Part shown: positions 55,304 to 63,108 of the stretch, piece by piece | Layout: every line of letters starts with the position of its first letter | How positions within the stretch are numbered: the first letter of the stretch is position 1 | Origin: Chitinophagaceae bacterium | Lineage (GTDB): Bacteria > Bacteroidota > Bacteroidia > Chitinophagales > Chitinophagaceae | NCBI GenBank assembly: GCA_016787135.1 | Contig: JAEUVK010000022.1 | Location: 1-64,000, forward strand | Length of the DNA stretch: 64,000 bases | Direction: 5' to 3' | Notes under the pieces: generated by a model | The model's input: only the letters and a program-made list of their open reading frames with translations | Databases searched by the model: none | Told to the model about the DNA's origin: nothing | Translations under genes and position numbers: made by a program

Positions 55304-56033
55304 TCTAAACTGTGACATGGGAGAAGGATCGGGCAATGACGCCATGATCATGCCTTTCATTTCTTCCGCTAACATTGCATGCTGTTACCATGCCGGCGAT
55401 GAAAGAACGATCTGGCAAACTATTGAGCTGGCTTTATATCATAATGTGGCTGTCGGCGCACATGTCTCCTTTTTAGACAAAAAGAATTTTGGCCGTAGCG
55501 AAATGAATTTACCGGCAACAGCTATCTATGAACTTGTTCAGCAGCAACTGATCGTCTTCAAAGAGATCGCTGATTCCTTTGATACAAAAATAGCGCATGT
55601 AAAACCGCATGGGGCTTTGTACAACATGTCGGTGAAGGATGTTATTATTGCGAAAGCCATCGCACAGGCAATAAAAGATTTTGATGAGAGCCTGATATTA
55701 TTCGGCTTAAACGGGAGCACTTCTATCATTGAAGCAAAAGCTATTGGCTTACAAACAGCCAGTGAAGTTTTTGCTGATCGTACGTACCAGGATAATGGTA
55801 GTCTTACACCCCGTTCTCAGGCCAATGCCCTGATAAACGACACCACTAAAGCAATTCTGCAGGTACTGCAAATGGTAAATCAGGGCACTGTTACATCTGT
55901 TTCCCAAAAAGATATACCTATCATTGCCGAAACTATCTGTATTCATGGAGATGGAGAACACGCTGCAGAATTTGCAAGGGCTATTCACCAGGCACTAATT
56001 GAAAACAAAATTGCGATCAGGAAAAAACAATAA
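55290..56033 (+). CDS. pxpA: 5-oxoprolinase subunit PxpA (LamB/YcsF family)
   Basis: 247 residues. Seen: IDLNCDMGEGSGNDAMIMPF, SANIACCYHAGD, AVGAHVSFLDKKNFGRSEM, IAHVKPHGALYN and ICIHGDGEHAAEFARA, the family landmarks with the metal-site His and Asp residues. Together with PxpB and PxpC it completes the prokaryotic 5-oxoprolinase. It overlaps pxpC (14 bp) and the transporter (35 bp). Confidence 0.97.
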   Translation: MHVIDLNCDMGEGSGNDAMIMPFISSANIACCYHAGDERTIWQTIELALYHNVAVGAHVSFLDKKNFGRSEMNLPATAIYELVQQQLIVFKEIADSFDTKIAHVKPHGALYNMSVKDVIIAKAIAQAIKDFDESLILFGLNGSTSIIEAKAIGLQTASEVFADRTYQDNGSLTPRSQANALINDTTKAILQVLQMVNQGTVTSVSQKDIPIIAETICIHGDGEHAAEFARAIHQALIENKIAIRKKQ

Positions 56034-57219
56034 CTCCCGTTTACCGGTCAAGGACAGAGGCGCAATACTCGGTGCGGCGTTTCTAATGGCCACTTCGGCT
56101 ATCGGCCCGGGTTTTTTGAACAATACCAGTTTATTCACGCAGCAGTTATTGACCAGTTTTGGGTTCGTCATTTTACTATCCGTCATTATTGACATCGGGG
56201 CACAATTAAACATCTGGCGGATCATCACCATAAGTGAAAGCAGGGCGCAGGATCTTTCTAATAAACTACTACCTGGTCTTGGCTATATCCTTGCTGCATT
56301 GGTTGCTTTTGGCGGGTTGGTGTTCAATGTTGGCAATATTGCCGGATGTGGTCTTGGTATGGAAGTACTCACCGGTCTTGATGCTAAATGGGGAGCTGCT
56401 ATCAGTTGTGTGATTGCCTTATTTATTTTTTGGACAAAAGAAGCCGGTAAAGCCATTGATGTTTTTGTAAAAGTTCTTGGTATCGCTATGATCGGGCTGA
56501 CACTGTATGTGATGTTCGCTTCACATCCTCCTTTGGGTAAGGCCATTCAGCATACTTTCTGGCCGGAAAGGATAGATGTAAAAATGATCGTGGCATTGGT
56601 AGGAGGCACTGTGGGGGGCTATATCAGCTTTGCCGGCGCCCATCGCCTCCTGGATGCTGATGTAAAAGGTGTCGCAGCTGTACCACAGGTAAACAAAAGT
56701 GCTGTAAGCGGTATCGTGATCACAGCCATTATGCGGTATATTTTATTCCTGGCTGCACTAGGTGTAGTATGGGGCGGGGCGACTTTGGCAGAAAAGAACC
56801 CTGCAGCTTCCGTATTCCAGATCGCAGCCGGAGAGGCGGGGTATAAGTTCTTTGGTGTGGTGATGTGGTCGGCAGCTATTACATCAGTCATCGGTGCTTC
56901 CTATACTTCGGTTTCTTTCTGGAAAACATTCAGCCCGGCATTGGAAAAAAGTCAAAAATGGGTGATCACATGCTTTATTATCGTTTCAACCCTTGTGTTT
57001 ATCATACTGAAACAAACTCCGGCATCCATTCTCGTAGCAGCCGGCATACTGAATGGGTTGATACTGCCGGCAGCGCTGGCCATTATGCTGGTTGCTGTTA
57101 CCAAAAAGAAATTATTCTCTTCCTATAAACATCCCTTATGGATGCACGCAGCCGGCTGGATCGTAGTAGCACTGATGACGTGGATGAGTATCCTTGCTAT
57201 TCAGCAAAGCATGCATTAG
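55999..57219 (+). CDS. NRAMP-family transporter (YcsG-like)
   Basis: 406 residues, 11 hydrophobic segments. Start used is TTG 55999; no ATG occurs before the first membrane helix (AAFLMATSAIGPGFLNNTSL). The family's DPGN motif is replaced here by SAIGPGFLN, and the sixth-helix MPH motif of metal-transporting members is not recognisable, so metal transport is doubtful. Its place at the end of the pxp operon, as in B. subtilis ycsG next to ycsF/kipIA, suggests a substrate linked to oxoproline. It overlaps pxpA by 35 bp, so translation is probably coupled. Confidence 0.85.
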   Translation: MKTKLRSGKNNNSRLPVKDRGAILGAAFLMATSAIGPGFLNNTSLFTQQLLTSFGFVILLSVIIDIGAQLNIWRIITISESRAQDLSNKLLPGLGYILAALVAFGGLVFNVGNIAGCGLGMEVLTGLDAKWGAAISCVIALFIFWTKEAGKAIDVFVKVLGIAMIGLTLYVMFASHPPLGKAIQHTFWPERIDVKMIVALVGGTVGGYISFAGAHRLLDADVKGVAAVPQVNKSAVSGIVITAIMRYILFLAALGVVWGGATLAEKNPAASVFQIAAGEAGYKFFGVVMWSAAITSVIGASYTSVSFWKTFSPALEKSQKWVITCFIIVSTLVFIILKQTPASILVAAGILNGLILPAALAIMLVAVTKKKLFSSYKHPLWMHAAGWIVVALMTWMSILAIQQSMH

Positions 57220-57231
57220 CTGCAAAAACAA

Positions 57232-57257
57232 AGCCCAACCATAGGGTAAGTTGGGCT
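57232..57257. terminator. Terminator between convergent genes
   Basis: AGCCCAAC (57232-57239) pairs with GTTGGGCT (57250-57257) across a 10-nt loop, between the transporter stop (57219) and the transpeptidase stop (57289). The T-rich side is on the minus strand (TTTGTTTTTG). Confidence 0.75.
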
Positions 57258-57288
57258 AGTTATCATCCATCCTTGTTGTCGTGTCCAA

Positions 57289-57996
57289 TCAGCCGTTGAG
57301 TATCTTAGATCCTTTTAAATAATTCACCTGGGGATGATAAATAAATAAACAGGTTCCGTTTTTAATTGTATTGATGAGTGTTTTGCTTTCTTTGGCCGGT
57401 ACTGCAGGACAACCATAACTGCGGCCTGCCGATCCTTCTCCAATATACGATGCGCCATGTACCACGATAGCCCTTCTGTATGCTTTATCGTTAAAACCCG
57501 GCTCCAGTCCTTCCAGCCTTAACGACAAACCATGCTCGCCGGAATAGGTATTACGTGTTATATAAAACCCAAGACTGCTTTGGTGTGATGATGTCTTATT
57601 GGAAAATCGCCTGGCATATTCGCCGCCTGAATTGCGGCCGTGTGCTACATAGGTATTTAATACAACCTTGCTATTGGCAATATCTATCAGGTATAGCCTC
57701 CTTTTCTTTGAAGACTGGCTGAGATCGCAAATGGTCAGGTATTCTGAACGGGAGATGGTCCCTTTCTCCAGTAACTGCTGGTACCCTTTGTAAGCATAGT
57801 CAAATGCCTCTTTGGATAAACCTTTTGTATCCAGCTCCATCAGGTCGTATAACAATGAAGCTTTCGCTGCAATGCTCTTTGACGCATCGATACGAAGAGG
57901 TGTGCTGAGCGCTGCTGTTCTTTCATTGACCGCCGAAAAACCGGATAGTATCAAGAACAGAGAGGATACGGAAATATATACAATGAGTCTTCTCAA
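57289..57996 (-). CDS. Murein L,D-transpeptidase catalytic-domain family protein
   Basis: 235 residues. Leader VYISVSSLFLILSGFSA. The catalytic segment IVVHGASYIGEGSAGRSYGCPAVP holds the His and the Cys of the YkuD-like domain of this Bacteroidota/Proteobacteria family. The first codon in frame is TTG at 57996 (MRRLIVYISVSS); no ATG is at hand. Role: cross-linking or attachment of peptidoglycan in the periplasm. Confidence 0.88.
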   Translation of the reverse strand: MRRLIVYISVSSLFLILSGFSAVNERTAALSTPLRIDASKSIAAKASLLYDLMELDTKGLSKEAFDYAYKGYQQLLEKGTISRSEYLTICDLSQSSKKRRLYLIDIANSKVVLNTYVAHGRNSGGEYARRFSNKTSSHQSSLGFYITRNTYSGEHGLSLRLEGLEPGFNDKAYRRAIVVHGASYIGEGSAGRSYGCPAVPAKESKTLINTIKNGTCLFIYHPQVNYLKGSKILNG

Positions 57997-58197
57997 AGGG
58001 ATACAGATTTTTAGAAAGAATATCTTAGGATAGTGGTTATGAAAACGTGATGCAGGGTAAAAATAGTGTGCTGTTAAAGTAAATACAAAGAATAAATCTT
58101 TGTTTTACTTCACATTACGAACAATTACGGTAAGAACGAATAATTACTTCGGTGAAAAACTACTACACAATAATGTTGCATTACGAGTAATAAATAC

Positions 58198-58229
58198 AAA
58201 TGGTGTTGCATCATTATACAACACCATTT
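58198..58229 (-). terminator. Terminator of the MATE exporter gene
   Basis: AAATGGTGTTG (58198-58208) pairs with CAACACCATTT (58219-58229) across a 10-nt loop, 26 bp past the MATE gene stop. The T tract on the minus strand is modest (GTATTTATT). The rest of 57997-58255 is A/T-rich and carries no gene I can support. Confidence 0.65.
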
Positions 58230-58255
58230 ATTGTTTGACCATGATCAATGAAACA

Positions 58256-59677
58256 TCAAACCTTCACCTCTTTCCATTTTCCTTTTTTAAACACGATATA
58301 TGCAGCAATAGCAATAGCGGTTTCAGCAACAGGTATGGCAATGAATGCACCCACCGGACCTAAGTCAAAACCTTTAGCCAGTATATAGGCCAGCGGTATC
58401 TGGAACAGCCAGAAACCAACAAAGTTGATCCAGGTAGGCGTTTTCGTATCACCAGCCCCATTTAATGATTGTATCATCACCATACCAATACCATAAAAGA
58501 TATAACCAGCCCCGATTATTTGCAAAGAAAGCACTCCATAACGATGCACTTCCGGTTCTTTAGTAAAAATGCTGATGATGGGAGAGGAAAAGAACAGGAA
58601 TAATAACATAACCCCGGCCATAAAAATTGCATTGTATTTCATGGTCAGCAGCGCACTTCTTTCTGCTCTTCCCGGCTCTTTAGCTCCAAGATTCTGACCT
58701 ACTAACGTTGCGGCAGCATTGCTTAAACCCCAGGCGGGTAAAATAAAAAACACAATATTTCTTATGGCCACCTGGTAGCCTGCCACGCCATCAGTGCTGC
58801 CTGTTTCAGCTACTAGTCTTCCCACTACTATCCAGCTACCCGACTGAATAATGAATTGCAGTGTTGCCGGCCACCCGACGTCGAATAGTGTTTTGATCAC
58901 TGGAAGATCCCATTTAAAATGAACAGACCTTACCTTAATAGTTCCCTTCCCTTTGAATAAATGATAGCATTGGTATAATACACCGGTACCCCTTCCGATC
59001 GTAGTGGCAATGGCAGCACCCTTCAATCCAAGTTCAGGAAAAGGGCCGTAGCCATAAATCAGCAGGGGGCATAAAATTATATTTAGCAGGCTTGCAATCC
59101 ACAAGCTACGCATAGCCATGGCTGCATCGCCGGCGCCACGAAATATACCATTGATAAGGAAAAGCATAATAATTACAATGCTTCCGCCCAGCATGATACG
59201 GGTAAACGCTGCTCCCTCTTTCACCACATCCGGGGCGGCACCCATAAAACGAAGTATCTCTTCTGCATAAAGAATACCCAGCACCCCAAAAAGAACAGAA
59301 GATATCAAAGCGATAAGAAGCGACTGCATTCCGGCGTGCGCAGCGGCATCAGGATTTTTTTCCCCAATACGTCTTGCAACAACTGCTGTGGCTGCTGTAC
59401 TCAAGCCAATAGCAAGAGAATAAACAATAGTGATGGAAAACTCAGTCAAACCTACGGTTGCTATTGCGTTCTTGCTGTTAGGCAAATGACTTACAAAGTA
59501 AATATCCACCACAGCAAATACACTTTCAAGACTTAGCTCCAGTATCATCGGTATCGCCAGTAATACAATGGCCTGCCGGATACTGCCTTGCGTATAATCA
59601 TGTTCGCCCCCGCGGAGCGATTGTTTGATCAAAGAAAATAAAGATGGCCTGCCAGAGGTCACGGGTTGATGAGACAT
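58256..59677 (-). CDS. MATE-family multidrug/Na+ efflux transporter
   Basis: 473 residues with 12 hydrophobic segments in two MatE halves: first half LLAIPMILELSLESVFAVVDI, GLTEFSITIVYSLAIGLSTA, second half VGWPATLQFIIQSGSWIVV, GLSNAAATLVGQNLGAKEP. It moves cationic compounds out of the cell with an ion gradient. A 198-bp gap, with a weak hairpin (59757-59778), separates it from the glycosylase gene upstream. Confidence 0.93.
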   Translation of the reverse strand: MSHQPVTSGRPSLFSLIKQSLRGGEHDYTQGSIRQAIVLLAIPMILELSLESVFAVVDIYFVSHLPNSKNAIATVGLTEFSITIVYSLAIGLSTAATAVVARRIGEKNPDAAAHAGMQSLLIALISSVLFGVLGILYAEEILRFMGAAPDVVKEGAAFTRIMLGGSIVIIMLFLINGIFRGAGDAAMAMRSLWIASLLNIILCPLLIYGYGPFPELGLKGAAIATTIGRGTGVLYQCYHLFKGKGTIKVRSVHFKWDLPVIKTLFDVGWPATLQFIIQSGSWIVVGRLVAETGSTDGVAGYQVAIRNIVFFILPAWGLSNAAATLVGQNLGAKEPGRAERSALLTMKYNAIFMAGVMLLFLFFSSPIISIFTKEPEVHRYGVLSLQIIGAGYIFYGIGMVMIQSLNGAGDTKTPTWINFVGFWLFQIPLAYILAKGFDLGPVGAFIAIPVAETAIAIAAYIVFKKGKWKEVKV

Positions 59678-59756
59678 ATAAAAAGGTTAATGGTGATAAA
59701 ATAAAAATAAGAAAATATGAATGGAGACTCCCATTCAAGTGACGATCCCGGAAAGT

Positions 59757-59778
59757 CAGCCCTTAACAAACAGGGCTG
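59757..59778 (-). terminator. Weak hairpin downstream of the glycosylase gene
   Basis: CAGCCCT (59757-59763) pairs with AGGGCTG (59772-59778) around an 8-nt loop, 98 bp past the glycosylase stop. No T run follows, so terminator status is uncertain. Confidence 0.35.
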
Positions 59779-59875
59779 GTAACAATCATTTTCATGATGC
59801 GAAGAATTGAAGCAGCAAAATTAGAATGTCCCTTTATTTCGCCAAATTTTCTTGTATGAATGGTAAATGCCCTCC

Positions 59876-60574
59876 TCAAACACCCCGAAGAGCGGAAAGA
59901 TATTGCAGGATATATGCGTTTTTTTGCTTTCTCCTGTACTGCAAAATGAACCTGGGGTGAGGCAACGGGATGATCTCTTTGAAGAAATGATAGTCTTTAT
60001 TCACCTTATCAAAGAATTTGAAATTTTTATCGCCCCCCACACAGACGCATCGTTCTCTTTTAAAGCAAAAGGATAAATGTTTCTTTATATTTTCAACAAT
60101 AAAAGGAGTGATGGCCTTCTGCAGTTTCTTATCGTCATAATAATTCAGGTTAATACCCTCTTTTATAAATCCAAGTGGACTCACCGCCGAAATAAAATAA
60201 TCCCGGTAAAATTTTCCGGGGCCTCCGTAAGCTTCGATCACCTCATAAATGAACTCGGCCGACAGTTCGCTGCTGTCGCCAAACGGGTGATCCACCTGAC
60301 AGTTATTTTTCAGTTGTCTTGGTGCTGTAAAGTTGATGCCCGTAATACCAGCGCCAAATCGCCCGGGATTGATGCCAAACAGTAACCACCTGGGCCTATT
60401 ATCATTATAATACTTATGAAAAAAAACTTTGACCACCTTCTTTACTTCCCGGTTCTGCTGTGGAAACAATATTTCAACGCCTTTGGGGAGCCGGCTGGGA
60501 GGTTCAAGGGTTTCGTAGAAACGTATCAGTTTAGAAGCCAGAAACAAGGGCATATACGAAGATAGAGATTCCAT
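59876..60574 (-). CDS. SMUG2-type uracil/base DNA glycosylase (DUF4918 family)
   Basis: 232 residues. Seen: WLLFGINPGRFGAGITGINF (active-site loop), FYRDYFISAVSPLGF, CVCVGGDKNFKFF and IIPLPHPRFI (the last is the leucine-insertion/His motif of uracil glycosylases). So it is a member of the SMUG2 family, which removes uracil or related damaged bases. It is divergent from the Mod methyltransferase gene, 87 bp apart. Confidence 0.88.
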   Translation of the reverse strand: MESLSSYMPLFLASKLIRFYETLEPPSRLPKGVEILFPQQNREVKKVVKVFFHKYYNDNRPRWLLFGINPGRFGAGITGINFTAPRQLKNNCQVDHPFGDSSELSAEFIYEVIEAYGGPGKFYRDYFISAVSPLGFIKEGINLNYYDDKKLQKAITPFIVENIKKHLSFCFKRERCVCVGGDKNFKFFDKVNKDYHFFKEIIPLPHPRFILQYRRKQKNAYILQYLSALRGV

Positions 60575-60661
60575 TTACGAATGTGTATTACTTAGTGTTA
60601 CCATTGTCCTGTTGTTGTATCAACTTTCTTATTTTCGTTTCCCGGCCTCAACTTTACCCGG

Positions 60662-62527
60662 ATGCAAAACCTCTTTACCGATCTGAAAGAACTGTTACAG
60701 CAGGATGAAAGACTGGTGGAGGATGGCGCATTATTAAAGAATAAGGTCATTGAACTGGGTTTGCAATTAGATCCTGTACTTATCGGGAGATTATTATCAT
60801 CGCCGGGTATCAAAAAACACTTCTTCATAGAACTGGATGACATACTTGTCTTCGATAAGATCAGGTTCCAGCAGTTCATTTCCAACAAAGCATTTCTTCC
60901 CGACAGCTATACTTTTTTTAAAAACAAGATAGGCCTTACTGTCAGCAACGAATTTATATCGGAGGGTAAAGAAGTGGTGCTGACCTGGCCATACAAAGAT
61001 TGTGTGCTGGAAGGCGGGCAAACCAAAAAAGACATCCGGAGCAATGAAATTTTCTGGAATGAAATCCTGGCGCCGGATGAGATCGATCGGCTTTTTGCTG
61101 AAAAAGCTTTTACCAATTTTAAATCGTACGCCGCGGGCGGAGAAGGCAAAACACCCGAATTCAGCCCTGCCGATAATTTTATCATAAAAGGAAATAACCT
61201 GATCGCACTTCATTCTGTCAGCAAGGTCTATTCCGGCAAAATAAAACTCATCTATATTGACCCGCCTTACAATACCGGCAGCGATGGCTTTAATTATAAT
61301 GACAGCTTCAGCCATTCTACATGGCTTACCTTCATGCGCAACCGGCTTGAAATAGCTAAGGAACTACTGAGGGAAGACGGTACCATCTGGATCAATATTG
61401 ACGATAAGGAATCCCATTACCTTAAAGTTTTGTGCGATGAGATATTCGGCCGCGACAATTTCGTGATCAATTTTATCTGGCAAAAAAAATACTCCCCGGC
61501 CAACGATGCCCGGTGGTTCAGCGATACGCATGATCATATACTGGTTTTTGCCAAAAACAAATCATTATTCAGACCAAATCTCCTGCCCCGTTCGGAAGAA
61601 ATGAACAAGCGTTATTCTAATCCTGATAATGACCCGAGAGGGCCCTGGAAACCGGGGGGCTTTTCAGTAAAAACCTATTCAAAAGAATATGACTATCCGA
61701 TTGAGACGCCCTCAGGCAAGATTGTATATCCGCCCAAAGGAAGTTGCTGGCAAACATCAAAAGAGAATTATTTAAAAAAACTGGCTGATAACAGGATCTG
61801 GTTTGGCCGAAAGGGCAGCAGTAAACCACAACTCAAACAGTTTTTATGTGAAGTGCAGCAGGGTGTGGTGGCAAAGAGCATCTGGAGCTATGATGAAGCA
61901 GGGCACAACCAGGTCGCCAGAAACGAGATCATTAAACTGTTTGGCGACTTTGTTTTTGCAACACCCAAGCCGGAAAAATTACTAAAACGTATCATAGAGT
62001 TATCAACCCGTGATAATGATATTGTTCTTGATTTCTTCCTGGGAAGCGGCACAACGGCAGCCGTAGCACATAAAATGAAAAGAAGTTATATCGGGATTGA
62101 CCAGATGGATTATATAGAAGAGGTAGCGGTAAACCGTTTGAAAAAGGTCATCACAGGCGAACAAGGCGGCATTTCTCCGGAAGTAAACTGGAACGGCGGA
62201 GGAAGTTTCAGATACATGGAACTGATGAACCTGAATATGGCCTTCCTGGAAAGTCTGAATAAGGTTGAAACAGGAAACGAAATGGGAAAGCTGTTTAAAA
62301 ATATTATTAAATCTCCCTGCCTGAATTACAGGTTTACAGATTTTATTGCCGGTAATCCTGAAGATATTTTTAATACTCTTTCCTGGAAAGACAAACGCAG
62401 GCTGATCATTGAACTGCTGGATAAAAACAATCTCTACGTTCCATTTTCAGAGATAGAAGACAAAGGTCATAACGTATTCTCCGGAGATATTACTTTGAAC
62501 CGGCAATTCTATTCCATGAAACCATGA
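60662..62527 (+). CDS. Type III-like DNA adenine methyltransferase (Mod) with no Res partner in window
   Basis: 621 residues. An N-terminal ~150-residue part, then catalytic motif IV IYIDPPYNTGSDG (~198-210), a ~250-residue target-recognition region, and the AdoMet motif DFFLGSGTTAAVAHKMKRSY (~456-475), so motif order is beta-class, as in type III Mod. The C-terminus (~510-621) lacks any recognised domain. Normally a Res (helicase-nuclease) gene follows directly; here the next 580 bp are sparse and then a membrane-protein gene starts. So this is an orphan or an incomplete system. No simple-sequence repeats that could cause phase variation are seen. Confidence 0.9.
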   Translation: MQNLFTDLKELLQQDERLVEDGALLKNKVIELGLQLDPVLIGRLLSSPGIKKHFFIELDDILVFDKIRFQQFISNKAFLPDSYTFFKNKIGLTVSNEFISEGKEVVLTWPYKDCVLEGGQTKKDIRSNEIFWNEILAPDEIDRLFAEKAFTNFKSYAAGGEGKTPEFSPADNFIIKGNNLIALHSVSKVYSGKIKLIYIDPPYNTGSDGFNYNDSFSHSTWLTFMRNRLEIAKELLREDGTIWINIDDKESHYLKVLCDEIFGRDNFVINFIWQKKYSPANDARWFSDTHDHILVFAKNKSLFRPNLLPRSEEMNKRYSNPDNDPRGPWKPGGFSVKTYSKEYDYPIETPSGKIVYPPKGSCWQTSKENYLKKLADNRIWFGRKGSSKPQLKQFLCEVQQGVVAKSIWSYDEAGHNQVARNEIIKLFGDFVFATPKPEKLLKRIIELSTRDNDIVLDFFLGSGTTAAVAHKMKRSYIGIDQMDYIEEVAVNRLKKVITGEQGGISPEVNWNGGGSFRYMELMNLNMAFLESLNKVETGNEMGKLFKNIIKSPCLNYRFTDFIAGNPEDIFNTLSWKDKRRLIIELLDKNNLYVPFSEIEDKGHNVFSGDITLNRQFYSMKP

Positions 62528-62600
62528 TCATTATTGGTGTGGTCATATTGACCATTAATCGGAAACAGGTTATCCTTTACAGGTTCGCCGGAATCAAACA

Positions 62601-62753
62601 ATGTTTTCTGAGATTAATTCTGCATTAAAATTCATTTACTCCGATAGATTCCCGCTCAATGTTCAGTTCAAAATATCGGATTTACATACAACCCGGGAGT
62701 GCTCTCACCGTATCAAAAGCTTATGGCAGTTACCCGTGTCTTACAAAAAATAG
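62601..62753 (+). CDS. Possible 50-residue small protein
   Basis: ATG 62601 to TAG 62753. The product starts MFSEINSALKFIYSDRF, continues KISDLHTTRECSHRIK and ends PVSYKK. Composition is balanced and protein-like, but it has no recognised family, no clear ribosome site and no promoter. It could be a remnant. Confidence 0.25.
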   Translation: MFSEINSALKFIYSDRFPLNVQFKISDLHTTRECSHRIKSLWQLPVSYKK

Positions 62754-62847
62754 TCACTATGTTTTCCGGTTTCTGATTTTTATTATCAATTAAATGTGTA
62801 AATGAGGGGCTTAAGAGTATTTTCCTGACGTTTGTTGCTGTTGAAAT

Positions 62848-62877
62848 GTGTCAAAAAAATGCAACTTTTTTTGACAC
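62848..62877. promoter_or_regulatory. 12-bp A/T-rich inverted repeat
   Basis: GTGTCAAAAAAA (62848-62859) is the exact reverse complement of TTTTTTTGACAC (62866-62877), loop TGCAAC. It may be a terminator for rightward transcripts or a regulator site for the downstream gene at 63109. The symmetric TGTCA/TGACA ends favour a protein-binding site. Confidence 0.4.
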
Positions 62878-62925
62878 AACTTATTTTATTCTTAACTTCT
62901 CGGTAATCTTATTCATTTTCTGCTT

Positions 62926-63099
62926 ATGAAAATTCCCAGCACAGTATTTCCCCATATATCTTATCCTGTAAAAGGGTGGCAGCTACCGGATACTATAATA
63001 TCATACCAATCAGATTACCGGGTTTGTAGTAGTATAAACAACAGCAGTAAAAACAATTTTTCATTTCTGACGATGAGTGATCATTGCCAGCAGAGATAA
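62926..63099 (+). CDS. Possible 57-residue upstream small protein
   Basis: ATG 62926 to TAA 63099. The product starts MKIPSTVFPHISYPVKGWQ and ends TMSDHCQQR. It ends 9 bp before the next gene's ATG, so it could be a translated leader. No family recognised. Confidence 0.25.
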   Translation: MKIPSTVFPHISYPVKGWQLPDTIISYQSDYRVCSSINNSSKNNFSFLTMSDHCQQR

Positions 63100-63108
63100 A
63101 ACTTTTTC

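Larger units (their letters stand above)
62528..63108. other. Sparse 580-bp stretch after mod
   Basis: No gene of ordinary length is present. A 34-codon frame overlaps the mod stop (ATGA; 62524-62628, product starts MIIIGVVILTINRKQ) and two more short frames follow (62601-62753, 62926-63099), plus a 12-bp hairpin at 62848-62877. No trace of a helicase or nuclease Res gene was found in any frame. Confidence 0.5.

Noticed and set aside
60662..62527. Phase-variable mod gene
   Set aside because: No homopolymer or short tandem repeat long enough to slip is visible at the promoter or within the frame.
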